Source: Parus major
Lineage: Eukaryota > Chordata > Aves > Passeriformes > Paridae
Assembly (NCBI RefSeq): GCF_001522545.3
Contig: NC_031771.1
Coordinates: 29,159,614-29,223,613 of the forward strand
DNA length: 64,000 nucleotides
Reading direction: 5' to 3'
Positions 12,836 through 25,457 of the stretch are shown piece after piece; positions within the stretch are counted from its first letter, which is position 1, and each line of letters starts with the position of its first letter. The notes below the pieces were generated by a model that had not been told where the DNA came from, did no database searches, and saw nothing but the letters and a program-made list of their open reading frames with translations. Both the position numbers and the translations under genes were made by a program.

Positions 12836-15800
12836 AGTGTTTCTGGTGGGGCTGCAGGATACTGTGCTGCAGCATGTCCTCAGTCAGAAGAAATTCATCA
12901 GTGACTCAGCTTGGAGCAGTGATTTCATTCAAAGTGAACCGAGACCACACTTTAAGGGAGGGTAGGAAGTTAGATACATGCATGGGTTTATAGTTCTCCA
13001 TTGGTTTGCTCCAGACTGCTTTCCTCCCTTTCTTCTCAAAGCTAGTGCATTAGGATTATTCTCAGCAGGTGGCTGATTTCTCTCCATGCTGCCTATAAGA
13101 AGCCAAGTCGGTCTGTGAGTTCTCTGGGTTAGAATCAGCTAGTATGCTTTTAGTTTTATGTGTGTGATCTGTGCTTCAGAAGTATAGTTCTGCCAAAGGT
13201 AAAAGAGGGTTTTTTGAAGGGAATCTGGAGAGGTTGGTGAAATAAATGCAAAGCAGTCTTTTGAATTACGTGTGATGCTGCGTGTCTTTCACTGAGTTGT
13301 AGAGAACACCAGTGGTGAGGTTATCAGTCTGCTATTTCCACCCACTGAGAGAATATTTAAATTCAGTTGACAGATTATGAAATAGATACTGAAATTTCTC
13401 CAGGGCTAGCACTCCTGAAAAAAGAAAGAAAAGAAATAGGAAAAATTTCATAAGATAGCAAATGTCTCATGCTTTGCATGTTGTACAACTGGACAGGTGT
13501 TTTGTGAAGACCCTCCAGGGAATGTCTGCATTGATGTAAATGGGAAGGAGTTTTCATTTCATGAATCACTAGATTGTCAGTGGTGCATTATAGCTTGTCA
13601 CAGATATTATGGAGCAAAAATGAGGTATTACCCTGAGTTTTATACCTCCATGAATTGAAAATTTGAACCAGGGGATTTGTATATTTTAACGGTAACCATC
13701 AATAGCAACTTTTTAAACTGCAATTATAACTATGAGCATTTTTGAGACACTTTTTCTTTGTAGATCTTGTAACTGGATATAGCAATTAATCCTTTAACAT
13801 TATCTCAATGATAGCTCCTCTCTCCTGTCAAAGGCAAAATATGACAGTACTGAATATCAAGCAATTGCTTTGTGAAATGAATACTGTAATGCATTAGTAT
13901 AAGGATTTTGAGTTGGTCTCTGAATAGTGATAGGTAAAATAGCCCTAAAATAAACAATGTGTGTAGTAGTAGGTGCACCAGAGAACCAGGCATTTATGAG
14001 TGACACTATGAAGTGGGAAACACTTTTGTACTTCTCATCATGCACAACCAAACATGCCAGTAGAAAGTGGTGAGAAAAGCTGAGATAGCCAAGGTAATGA
14101 CATGCTTACCCTTCCTAGCTCCTAGAGGAACAGAAGACTAAAGGAATACTCATATAAGGCAGAGAAAATGGCATTTTCAACACTGCTGAATACTGCTATA
14201 AAAAGAGTGTGGGATTGTTGGTGTCTGGGGCTTTTTCTCCCATCTTGGTGGTCATTCATTTCACTGAGAGATATATGAGTGCCAGATCTACTTGTGAAAG
14301 ATTTGAGGAGACAGCAATGGACTTAAAAAATTAGAATTATATGTGTGGCTATTTGTAAAGTTTTTTTTGGGTTGGAATTCTTTAATTTCCCCCAAAAAGT
14401 CTCCCACAGAAGACAGCGTGTCAGTCTGATCTTCAGAACTTGGTACATGACCTTGAACTTTAAGGATAAATTTTTGCTAAGGGTGCTTGTACCATAACAT
14501 AACATATCCACTTCTTTAAAATGGTGTGTTATTCCTGAATATATTGTATAAAATGAATATGCAAATGAAATTAGAATTTATTCACTTTTGTATAGTAGAC
14601 TTTTGCCTTTGACTGTTCCCAGCTGTTACCACTTTGTGGGACTCATTCAGTAAGGACAGAAAATATAGCTATCACCTTTGTAAAAAATATTTTTGACCTT
14701 GTGAATTTCCAAAATTTCATTCCATTAATTTGAAAGCTAAGATTTAGTGTAGTGAACATCAGGCAATCTGTAGCACTTAATCTACTAACTCAGCAAAACA
14801 CCAAATTAATTCAAATTTGAAAAGGCCTCTCCATCTGTAGCAAAAGCATGTTCTCAATTACATATTGAATTAAATAAGAGATAGGAATATTTTTGAGAGC
14901 TTGAAATTTATGGTTTCATTAGATTGAAAAATTAAACCTAAAAATGTGTAAAAATCCACATTAATAATTTAGTTTTAGCACATAAATGCAAATGGCTTGG
15001 AACTGAGCTTCATTTCAGACTGTAAGTGGTAATTACCTAGTGACACCTCATGAGGTTCATTAGAACCCTGCTTTTAATAGAAGTGGGGAGCACTAGGGAT
15101 CTGTAAAAATAAGAGGATTATGGTATTTAATCACCACAAAGTGGTAATGATAGAACTTCATTAGATAGGATTTCCAAATATGAAATCCAAGAAGACAATC
15201 AAATATGAGTGAGTTAAATGATCATTTAAAAATATTTTTTTAGCTAGTTGTCTTTTCTTCTGTTTGTGAATGGGTTGCTTTGTATAAATTATTTTGTTGC
15301 TTGAAACAATAGTATTCAGCAATTAGTAGATGGAAAATTATTTCTTCCAAAGACAAGACCAGTCTACAACTGAGTTTAGTTATTCATTAGTATTTTAGTA
15401 TTTGCTATCCATCACTTTTGATATCTAATAGCCATTTTCATACAAAATATTTTCTGTTCTGTTTCTGGCTTATTAACCACAAGATACATCTTCATATACA
15501 AATATATACATGAGAATTTATATTATTCTGGAAGTAATGATCCAGCCTTTGACCAGCCTTTTATGTTGGTTTGAATTAGTGTTTAAAAGACAAGCACACT
15601 ACAGTGGGTTTTAGGGTACATGCATGCTGTATGTAGAGATGGAAGTATAAAATTAAAATCATAATGACAAGAGAAAGATCTGCTTTTCTTTCTGAAAAAC
15701 AGATTTTTAGATAAGAGGAATTTCTTCTGCTATTCAAGCTTGTATGTGTAGTTCCAGTAAGTAAAATGATTAAATAATTTTCAATACTTTCTTTTCTGTC

Positions 15801-17257
15801 TTACACCAGTGAACTCAGGTTCTGTATTTTTGCTGATATTTTATTTGCAATCACTCCTAAATATGTTGCAAATACTCTGCCTGTATATGTGTGAGGGAAA
15901 TTCTTTTGATGACAGTTTTTTTGAGCTTGTCTAGAATCCAACACAGTATTTGGGACCTCATGATCTACTGTGACATTTTATTCAGGTAGAAAAAAATTTA
16001 CATCTACTACTCTTACAAAGCACTGAGGCCTTAACTTTTTTTCCCATTTTTTGTTTTATGCCCTCCTCATACACTGCCTTTTTGTTTATAACATAAAATT
16101 TTACTGAGTGTCTTATTCCACTGCTTTGGCGATTGGCTGTATCTCTTGTTGTGATATCTTCACCACTGCAGCTTTATCATCCGTGAGCTTATAACTATGC
16201 CAAGCATTACCCTTCCAGATTCCTCTTTCATCTGTTCATATGCAGATCCAAATGTTCTGTTCTTTTTATTTAGTTGTGAAAAACTTGTGCTTGTACAAAT
16301 TGGAAGTTTCACTAGAGAAAGGAGCTTAAACAGTTTGGGTAACTTCACAAATGGCCCACAAAAGATGCAATTCAGAAAGTGTAAGTAATTATTGCACATC
16401 AGCAGTTATCTTTTTAATCACCACTAATGTCCAATTGCATGTCTTGAACCTTCTGATCTTTACATTAATTTGATGATTGAGGGCTGTTTCAGAAGAAAAT
16501 AATTTTAAAGTTATGTCTTTAAAACACATAAAGTTTACAGCTGAAAATGCCCAAGCAATATTGAAAATTGAGGATGATTTTTGGAGAATGCTTATTATGG
16601 ATGGGCAGATGGAATTTTATATGATTTCATCTATTTTCTCATTAAAAGCAGAATTTTAAGTCATTATGCTACTCCATCAATATGCAATGTAGATAGTCTC
16701 AGCAATAATATGTTTCTGAATCTATTTTAACTTCTATACTGTTTCCTCTTTTACACAAGTTTCACTGCTTTTGGTATTCTGAAATTCCCATTTTTTCTCT
16801 TACACTGTATAACAATTCCTATACCATGTGGATCTTAACCAGTGCATTCAATTTAAATTGCAGTACTTTACCCAGTGGTCATTACACCATGCAGTTATAG
16901 CCTTAACAAAGTATTAGTGCCACTGTTTTTCTCATTAAATTTCTCCTAAATATGGATTTTTTTCATCACAATTACCACTTCATTGCATACAAAAAAATCT
17001 TTCCTGTAGTTTTTATATAACTTGCTCTGTAGTTTCTCATTAACCTATTTTCCCCAGAAAGGTTATAATCCCTTCCGGTCCTATTGTATATAATTCACAA
17101 ATTTCTCAGAATGACATTTTTGTAGCATCCAAATTCTTCCTACTTAGACTTGAAGAAAAGTAACATTAAGGTCAAAATTCTTGGCTTTGTGCTGTCTCAT
17201 CAGCAACTGACCTCAGAGAATATAATATTTTTATATAATCTAATAGCAAACTGGATA

Positions 17258-17880
17258 GATCATGGAAGAGTTTGGGTTGAAAGGGCCCTTAAAAGTTTAT
17301 CTAAAATAACCCCCTGCAATAAGCAGGGACATCTTCAACTGGATCAGGTTGCTGAGACCCTTATCCAGTGTGACTTTGAATGTTTCTAGGGTGAAGATAT
17401 GTATCACCTCTCTGGGAACCTGTACCAGTGTTTCACCACCCTCATTGTAAAAGTTTTTCTCCTTACATGTAGCCTGAATCTACCCTGCTTTAGTTTAAAA
17501 CATTAACCTTCACAACAATATCTGTTGAAATGTTTCTACCCACCTCTTTTATGATCCTCCTTTAGATGCTGTAAGGCTGCAATAAGGTCTTCCTGGAGTC
17601 TTGTCTTCTCTCTCAGCCTTTTTTCATGGGAGAGGTGCTCCATCCCTCTGATCATCTTGATGTTTCTGCTCTGGACTTGTTCCAATAGATCCATGACCTT
17701 CCTGTGCTGGGGACCCCTGAGATGTATGTAGCATTACAGGTGGGCTCTCACCAGAGCAGAGCAGAGGGGCAGAATCTCCTCCCTCCCCTGCTGCCCACAC
17801 TGCTTTTGGATGCAACCCAAACCCAACCCAGGGAATGGCTGGGGAGACAACCCCCAGTTTGGCTTTCTGGCTGCAAGATC
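17258..17880 (-). mobile_element. CR1 LINE 3' end (RT C-terminus plus 3' UTR), antisense
   Basis: On the plus strand this runs as the reverse complement of a CR1 3' end. It starts with a decayed ATCATGGAAG (3' terminal repeat region), then a GTTTGGGTTGAAAGGGCCC block, CCCCCTGCAATAAGCAGGGACA, CTCTGGGAACCTGTACCAGTG, the RT C-terminal block around GGAGAGGTGCTCCATCCCTCTGATCATC, and CCAGAGCAGAGCAGAGGGGCAGAATC, breaking off after GGCTTTCTGGCTGCAAG. It is 5'-truncated, about 0.62 kb out of a full length of roughly 4.5 kb, which is usual for CR1 because reverse transcription often stops early. Open frames at 17624-17932 (minus) and 17704-17919 (plus) lie in it and are not genes. Confidence 0.95.
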
Positions 17881-20018
17881 CCTCTAGAACAGGAAGAGTG
17901 CATGCACATCCTTTTTTAAGCACTTCAATCATTCATAAAATCCTTGAGATCAGATAGTGTAAAAAAAAAATTATGTTGATCTCAAATTACTTTTGATTTC
18001 CTTGAAACCTTTTCTGATTTAATAAAATGTTTACAAGTAGTGCTTACATTGAGAGGAAGCTGAAAATTCTCATTATGTCACAAAGTAATTCTAATGTCTT
18101 TATCTTCTTTGACATTAAGAGGTAGTAGGTGAATCCAAGCTCATTTATTGCTGCAGCAGTTTGTAAGATTGTCCCTAAAATCTGAACCTGTCCATCATAA
18201 AAATTTTTGCTAAGAAACAGTGCCTCTAGGCTTTTAGAAAAAATACAGCTGTTTCATTTTCAAGCCATCTGTCTAGACTGATATACAAAAAAATTATACA
18301 ACTTACAGCATCTGTATAATTTAACACCAGAGCTATTAATGACTCAAGGTCAAAGTGAAAAAACTCCAAAATTTAAAGCCTTTCTGGCTATAAATGATTG
18401 TTTAGCTAGAACCAAACCATATAATGTTGACACTTATGTAATAAAATACTTAATTAGTATTAATGCTGTGGAAATGACTGGTTTTTTCATGTTTGAAGTA
18501 TGAATATGTATGAAACTCTCAGGACTGACCCTGGAACTGTTTGAAAACAAAAAAGCTAAGTTATTTAATAATGAATGCCCAACAAATGAATAATTAAGAA
18601 GAAAGATAAATAACTGCATTATCTAGTGGGACAGTTATGTATTGTCTATAATGACCATATGTGACCCTTTGCAATCTCTAGTTGCATCTGACAGCTATTC
18701 TCAAAATAGCTGACTCACAATATTTCTGAGTTTGCCATCAGATGCAGCTCAGCTGTTAAAAAGTTGGTTCATAGCTTCCTCTATGAGATCATCATCTGCA
18801 AGAGTTATCACCACCTCTGAGAGTTATCACCTCTTACTTGCCATCCTAGGAGCACTCTCACTCACTACTAACTTGCTTCTGGAAATTGTCTGGGTTAGAG
18901 AACACCCCTACTATTGGCTTAGGCTAGTGTCAGGTGCTGATTACCCACGTTATGGCAATGGAGCTGAGGGGATGTTAATGGGGAGGGAAGAGTGACAAGG
19001 AGTGGAGAACAGTATAGCCTTAACCCAGCAGCACTGCAGCCTGAAAAAGCACATCAAACTATTGTCTCGTATGATCCCAAGGATATTCTTATACTGTGCT
19101 GTTCCCTTAAGCACTATAATGCTAGCTGGCCCATGAGATGCCCAGTTAGTAAAATGACTTGTGAATAAATTGCTTGCGTAAGATTTATTCTAACTTATTT
19201 TTGCCTCAGTTGCCATTTGGTAGGCAAGAAAAAGATGACCACCACACCCCCCAAAATAAGAGAAAAGGGTCATATGCATGTGAAAACTTTGGATGGCTGG
19301 TGTATTTGATCAGAGTGATACAGCTAGTTTGGATTACTGCTGAGGAACAAGAATAAGGTAGAGGAGAAAAATTCATGAAAATTCAGTATTTGTAATTAAT
19401 GACAGTGTACAGATGATTTTAGACAAGAATTGAAATACATTCTTGTGTGCCCCTGAAGTAAAATAAATCTGTTGAGGCTCTGGCTAGGAAATGTTATTCT
19501 ATAGAAGATGTAGCAGAGGGTAGTGTTTTATGTCTTTTTAATAAATCTCCAAAGTTAAGAAGCACTGGACCAAATTTATACTGATTCTAAGATGTGAATC
19601 TGACATTTTTTAGCTCATTTAACGCTGTTAATGAAACTGATGTTACCAAGATATTTCTCAGATTGCACTTATATAAACACAGAGTGTAAATCAAGAGAAG
19701 ATTTAAACATATTACCCTTTAGAGCTACCAAGTTCTGGCTTAAAAGAAGGTTACTTTCTTTGGAGAGATTTAATTCTATATTTCCAAACAGTTAAAATGC
19801 CATCCAGCCTAACACAGTTTTTTTTGGAATTATCACAAAAATTTATTCTGTTCAATTTTCTTTTTTTAATTCCACAACCTGTGACAATTTAATTCTAACA
19901 GAATGTAAGCAGTAAAACGAGAATACTTGTGATTAATTGTCACTAGAATGACCCTTGGCATAATAAATATGTAAATATTGGATATTTCTTCAGTATGATG
20001 GCTTTTATTCAATATTAC

Positions 20019-20035
20019 AAAAAAAAAAAAAAAAA
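20019..20035. repeat. Poly-A run (17 A)
   Basis: Uninterrupted A run after TATTAC. No processed gene body was seen upstream. Confidence 0.9.
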
Positions 20036-20160
20036 GACAAAGATCAGTTTAAGCATACATTAGTGGGAAACAAGCAAGTTTTAATGCTTTAATTTGGAAA
20101 AGGCAGTGCAATTAAAACCAGACAGCTGTTGTACAAACCTTAAGGTTCAATGGGAAAAGT

Positions 20161-20178
20161 TATAAATCATGATTTATA
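20161..20178. repeat. 18-bp perfect palindrome
   Basis: TATAAATCATGATTTATA is identical to its own reverse complement, with no loop. It contains the BclI-like centre TCATGA. AT-rich palindromes of this size can occur by chance in 64 kb of AT-rich DNA, so no role is claimed. Confidence 0.9.
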
Positions 20179-21966
20179 GCGAAAGAATGCAATTTCTTAG
20201 AATGGATGAAGCCTGAATTAAACCTATTCCAAAAGTGCACTTTATAAGTTTTTTATATAACATTATATGATCTGCAAAATGTCACTGAAATGGTAGCCAG
20301 GGATATAATTTGTGTTTCCCATGAGAAAACAGAAACAAAATTAAAGCTAAAGAGAGTGTAAAGTGATTGCATGTTCAAGTCATCAATTCATCCAAAGTCC
20401 CTTTTTACTGCAATTATTTTGTTTTCTACACTAGCATTGGACATTTCATGATATTTCTGGGGTCTTTGATCTTCATGGGATCATAGATCTAGGACACAAA
20501 TTGTACCCCAAACTAGCAAACAACTTTAACAGCATTACTTCAGAGTTTACCTTCAAAGTGAAAATGTACATTGAAGGTACAGAGAAATGTTATTGTGGGG
20601 GAAAGCACTTGGTTTGCCAGCAGAGATTTAGATTGTCAAGCCTTCCTCTTGAGGGTTGAGTAGCAAGTAGATGTTAGATAATATGACTAAAGCTATGAAT
20701 GTGTTAATGATGCCCATAGCACAAATTTATATAGGGACAAATCAAAGGGACAGATTATCAATACCTGACCTTGACCCACAGCACAGGATTGTTAAATTGT
20801 TAATGGAATGTCGGTGGATGGGATGATCTTGGGCAATAACCTCTTAGCCTTGTCATGAAATGGTAGAAGCAGAACTTCTGACAGACTTTTTATTTCCTGG
20901 TGCTTTCAGTGTCCTGTTGGATGGCAGTGTGTCTTCATTTCTAGAAAGGCCAAGATATAGGTCTTCAGCACTTCCTTTTTCTTCCACTTTTCTGGACTAA
21001 GAAAGATATTCAGCAATGCCACAGAGATAATTTTCTTTTATGTATTCCTGAAACGATGATAAACCAGCAGAGGAGAATGAGATTGGTACCTGTATCTTCT
21101 TCAGTTGCCAGTGGCTTCACAAAAGGTAAGCTATTACTCAAAAGCAGAGCTTACACAAATAAGAAAATACCCAATCTATTGGAAATTATTGTTTAAGTCA
21201 AAACAGTGCTACATGTTGTTTTCAATGTCAGTTGTCTGTGTCAAAATCTGATTGAACAAGCTTATTGTGGGATTTCTTTTGATACTGACAGACATGCAGT
21301 ATTACCACTGATACTACAGACAGGAGCACAAGACACATGAGTGCTGCCATTTTTGGAGCTATTAGCATTCCAGGAGCTGAGAAAGCACAGAAAATAACCA
21401 AAATGTGTAAACACATAAAAATTATTCAAATTCAGGAAATTATTTAAACAAGCAAGCAACAGAAATAAAAAACTGAGACCAAATATTGAGCAGCATACTC
21501 CATTTCCTAATCTATTTTCATAGCCTATTAGGTCTGTAAATCCACAGTAGGAGACACACAAACATGCACATTTTAAAATTGTTACACTAAGTTAGAACCG
21601 TAGTATTCCACAAAATGGATAAACCCAGAAATGTTACAATTTTTATCTTCATTTTCTGAGCTGTAAAATGATAAGCATGGAAAGGTGCTGTGTAACTACT
21701 GTTCTGTAATTTTAGGAAATTGAAGCATCCTGCTTGTGTTTAGAAAAAGGAGATTGTTGATTGCTCAAATGAAGATTTGAGTCTTCATTTAGAAATAATT
21801 ACCATATCCAAGGATGGGTGGAACCTGTGTGTGAAAGTATGTGTGCACAAATATATACCAGAAACTTGTGTTTAAGAAAGACAAATGGCTCATTTTGTTT
21901 CACTTTTTTATAAGCCTGACATTTGAATCATGCTTTTCTGTGCAGTCTGAGTTTCTTACAGCACGT

Positions 21967-22707
21967 TGTGGTGGGTTGGCCCTGACTAAGAGTCAAACAC
22001 CTACCTGGCTGTTTGCTCACTCCCTCTCCTCAACAGGGTAGAGGGGAGAAAAGAGGAAGAACAGTATGGAGAAAGTTATGGGTCAGGATAAAGGCAGGGA
22101 GATTGCTTATCAGTAACTGTCACAAGCAAAACAGGCTCAGCTGGGAAAAGACAATGTAATCTACTTCTAATAAAAATAGGCTTTTTTAAATTTGCATAGT
22201 AGAAAACAGAAAGACAAATGTTGAAGCAACACCTTTCCCCCCAGCTCTGCCCTGCCCCCCTTTCCTGTGCTCTATATAATTCTTTCATTTTTGACCCGTC
22301 TAACCCTGCTCCAAGTGGTGCAGGAGTTCACAGCCAGTGCATGTCAGCGTCTCTGCTCCTGTGTACTGCTCCTTCCCCATCACACTTTTGTGCTCCAGTG
22401 TGAACCCTTCACAAGCTGCAGGGGAGATACCAGTTCTTCCATGGAGCTCCTCCTTCTCTTGTTTCTCACTCCTTTTCTCCCCTCCTCCTCCTCTCTCTGT
22501 CTGGAATTCTATGATTTTTTTAAAAATATATTTTCATGGAGGTGTCATCAGCTTGGCTGATGTGTTCACTTATGTCCTGTTGTGTGTTCGTCGGAGCTGA
22601 TTGCACTTTATTGTGTCTGGCACTGAGCAACCCCTGGCTTTCCCAATGGAGACCCTCTACAGCCCCACCTGGATACCACCTTGCCAAGAGCTGGAAAATT
22701 TTGTACA
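21967..22707 (-). mobile_element. Solo LTR of an avian ERVL-class retrovirus-like element
   Basis: On the plus strand the element opens with TGTGGTGGGTTGGCCCTGAC, the reverse complement of the CAACCCACCACA 3' end typical of a widespread avian ERVL LTR family. It continues with TATGGGTCAGGATAAAGGCAGGGAG and TGTCACAAGCAAAACAGGCTCAG blocks, then a C-rich segment (CAGCTCTGCCCTGCCCCCC), and ends near ACCACCTTGCCA, the counterpart of the 5' terminal TGGCAAGG. Family identity rests on recalled similarity and was not searched. No internal gag/pol region, primer-binding site or second LTR is adjacent, so it is a solo LTR, presumably left by recombination between the two LTRs of a provirus. The outer boundary at 22707 is approximate, and no clear target duplication is visible. 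The several overlapping open frames in this C-rich stretch are incidental. Confidence 0.8.
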
Positions 22708-24612
22708 ATTTTAATTATGTAGCAAATCCAGTTACTTTCCAATATTTTTTTTTTTTTTCTCTCTGATGTACATCACAGGAGATCACTTACTCTGAATGAA
22801 AGCTAAAACTGCAAAACCATTGGTTAAAAATTAAAAAAACATGGTCCAGAATACCAGCTGTATTGCTAAGCTTTTGCTTTCAGAAAACATAATTTATTTT
22901 ATTCCTTAGCACTGATAACTTAAATTACCATCTTCCCTCTCCCGACCAAAATAATTCTGAAATTTAGCACTGATTGGGAAGAAAAAAGTTTATCATGCCT
23001 AGAAAATTTAACCTTAAAACTTCTAAGTTTCAATAACTGAGATCCAATTAACCAATTACTTTTATTCTCTAATTCTCAGACTTTAACACCTTTTAAAAAT
23101 GCTGTTATAAACATCAGTTGTTTATGATCCCACAGTTGTAAGACAATGTTATTTGCAGCTTGGCAGGCATTTAATCTCTGGTGACTGTGAGATAGGTAAT
23201 TTATCTCAGCCTGAAAGCTCCTTGGTAGTATTTTGTATTTCCTGCCATTAGCAGTGAAGCTGCAGATCTAGTCACATCCATTTGAGCATGGAAGTCTTTT
23301 CTTCTAGTTCACCTTTGCAGGAGCTATTAGAATAAAAAAAAAATATCTTGGATTTTAGTCAGTGCTCTTAGAAGTTTTTAAGGATTAGTAATCACAGTTC
23401 TGGCATGCTAACAAGTGAAACAGAAAGACTGAAAGATTTGATGTTTGACCTTTTATGACAGAAACTTGCAAATCATACTGTTAAAAAACTTTGATTCCCT
23501 TCAAAGTAAATAGCTACAAAATTTTCTGCTATAGTGCTGAACTAATTAAAAAAATTAATAAAGAGAGATTCAACTGCTGACAAAAGAGAAAATACTTCAC
23601 AAAGAGGGCATAGAAAAAAAGCAAAGTGCAGGAAAGAAGCAATCAGAGAGGAAAGCTAATGCAGGAACGAAGTAAGAAGAGTACGTTATGTGCTGGATAT
23701 GATAAAGGCTGGACAAAGCAAATTAAACACCTTCACTCTAGAAGCTTTCTTTTTAATGAAGTACAAAGCTGTCAAGAAAAGAGAAAATCTCACCAGATGT
23801 CAGGAACAGAATAAACAAATTACAAATCAGAATATATTCCTTGGGAAAAAAGTTGCATAAACTCCATGAAACTTTCTCAATCAACTCCTAAAAGAAGAAA
23901 AAAATCTTTACAGAGAAAATGTCAATTCTAATAGACAGTCAAACAAAAAATAACATTACTGGGATAGAATAAAAAATAAAATTCTTTAAAATGACATAAA
24001 ACTTCAGAGTCACCTGAATGAATGGCCTTGTACACGAGGCTCCAATTTTAAAGAAAACAAAAAATTTGTTATTACACACAAGGCAGTAAATTGTTTTATG
24101 AAAAATTTAATGTTTTGTGGTTGTGTGTAAGTGAGCTCTGTGGAGTGTAACTTGGGTGCTTAGTAGTCTCTCTTCTTCTAGTCTAAAGAAATTATTCCCT
24201 TTTGCATCTTTCCTGCAGTTAGATGCTTCAGTTCTTTTTTGGGCAATTAAGAATAAGTTCAGTCACTTAATATAGAAAGAACATCTTGGGCTCAGGTACC
24301 TGGAGAGCATGAACCTTGTTTTCCACTGCCTGAAGAAAATTTTGATTCTCATCTATTTTTTCCAAACACCCCTTTTTTGTGTTTAGGGGGAAGTGTCCTT
24401 ATTGCCATCTCATGACATTTTTGTGCTATGTGTGAAATAAAGACCTATTAGTACAAGCTATGAAACATCCATAATCTATAATGGATAATCACAACCTATG
24501 GATAATTTTGGGTTTTACTAATGCTATATATACTGTATACAATCCAGGGAAGGAAAAAAGAAAAAAAGAAAGATGTAGGTAAAGGGGAATTTGGTAGAAG
24601 AAATATTATTTA

Positions 24613-24765
24613 GTATATTTATATTTATAGTTATAGTTATAGATATAGTTATAGTTATAGTTATATTTATAGTTATAATTATAGTTATAGTTAGTTATAT
24701 TTATATTTATAGTTACAGTTATAGTTATAGTTATAATTATATAATATTATTTATTTTATTTATTA
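24613..24765. repeat. AT-rich hexamer array, (TATAGT/TATTTA)n
   Basis: About 150 bp built from TATAGT units (ATAGTTATAGTTATAGTT) mixed with TATATT/TATAAT variants, ending in ATTTATT repeats. It creates an Ile/Val/Tyr-rich open frame that is a repeat artefact. The array is low in complexity and probably unstable in length; it could show DNA unwinding or unusual nucleosome behaviour, but nothing in the sequence shows use. Confidence 0.95.
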
Positions 24766-24991
24766 ATTACCCTGAAACAAATGCAAGATTTTGTTTCTAT
24801 CAAAAAGGAAAGAAAGCAACTCATATTAATGAAATTAGGTGTAATGCTACTGGCACAGAAACATCACAAGTCTTTAGACTTTAGTCTACTACGTGTTTTG
24901 TAGCAGGTTTCCTGAAGCATCATCAACACCTAAACAATGTATGATGTACTTCTGCTGGCTCTGCAAAAGCCAAGCTAGGTTCTGAGTATAG

Positions 24992-25015
24992 AAAAAAGAA
25001 AAGAAAAAAAAAAAA
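24992..25015. repeat. A-rich tract
   Basis: GAAAAAAGAAAAGAAAAAAAAA-type purine tract. Simple sequence without a visible retrogene upstream. Confidence 0.85.
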
Positions 25016-25440
25016 GAGATGATGTAAGAAAAAGAAGGAGAGAAAATAAGAACCAAGAGCCCTGCATCAATGTAATTATTGAAGTAGAAAGTATCTGTAT
25101 TTTCCTGCCAGTCATTACAGCAGAAGTAACTAACCTAAAATTTCATGATGGCATTTACTGAATTTGGCTGGGACAGGGTTATTTTTCTTCATACCAGCCA
25201 ATATCAGACTGTGTTTTAAGTTTGTGATTAAAATGGACAATCATGTTTTACCTCTTCTAAACAATGCTTACCATTATTTTCTATGCACTTGAAAGAGTAT
25301 ATGTCTCCTCCTCTTTCCCTTCCTGGCCTATTTTATGCTGTGAAATAAGGACTCCACTGGCTCTGATGCCCAGTTGGTAGTTCAAAAAGTCACTAATGGA
25401 ATGGCAGGTATTCAAACAAAGCAAAACTAACAAAATTTTG

Positions 25441-25457
25441 TATATATATATATATAT
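25441..25457. repeat. (TA)n microsatellite
   Basis: Eight TA dinucleotides after TTTTG. Short simple repeat. Confidence 0.9.

Larger units (their letters stand above)
10938..17257. other. AT-rich non-coding stretch, nothing recognised
   Basis: No gene or transposon was recognised over about 6.3 kb. Small structures only: a short tandem array of ACCCAAATTAC-like units at 11701-11752, a hairpin at 12810-12835, and scattered homopolymer runs. All open frames are below 80 codons and look like chance. Confidence 0.6.
17881..21966. other. AT-rich non-coding stretch
   Basis: No gene or recognised transposon. It contains an 18-bp perfect palindrome at 20161-20178 and a 17-nt poly-A run at 20019-20035. 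The segment 18640-19160 is somewhat richer in GC and has an 87-codon open frame (18732-18995) without any domain I recognise. Confidence 0.6.

Noticed and set aside
17624..17932. 102-codon minus-strand frame
   Set aside because: It lies almost wholly in the antisense CR1 3' end and does not follow the RT frame throughout.
22076..22600. Several overlapping frames that look like small secreted proteins
   Set aside because: They fall inside the ERVL-like LTR, whose C-rich sequence has few stop codons.
24591..24884. 97-codon frame rich in Ile, Val, Tyr
   Set aside because: It is a translation of the AT-rich hexamer array.
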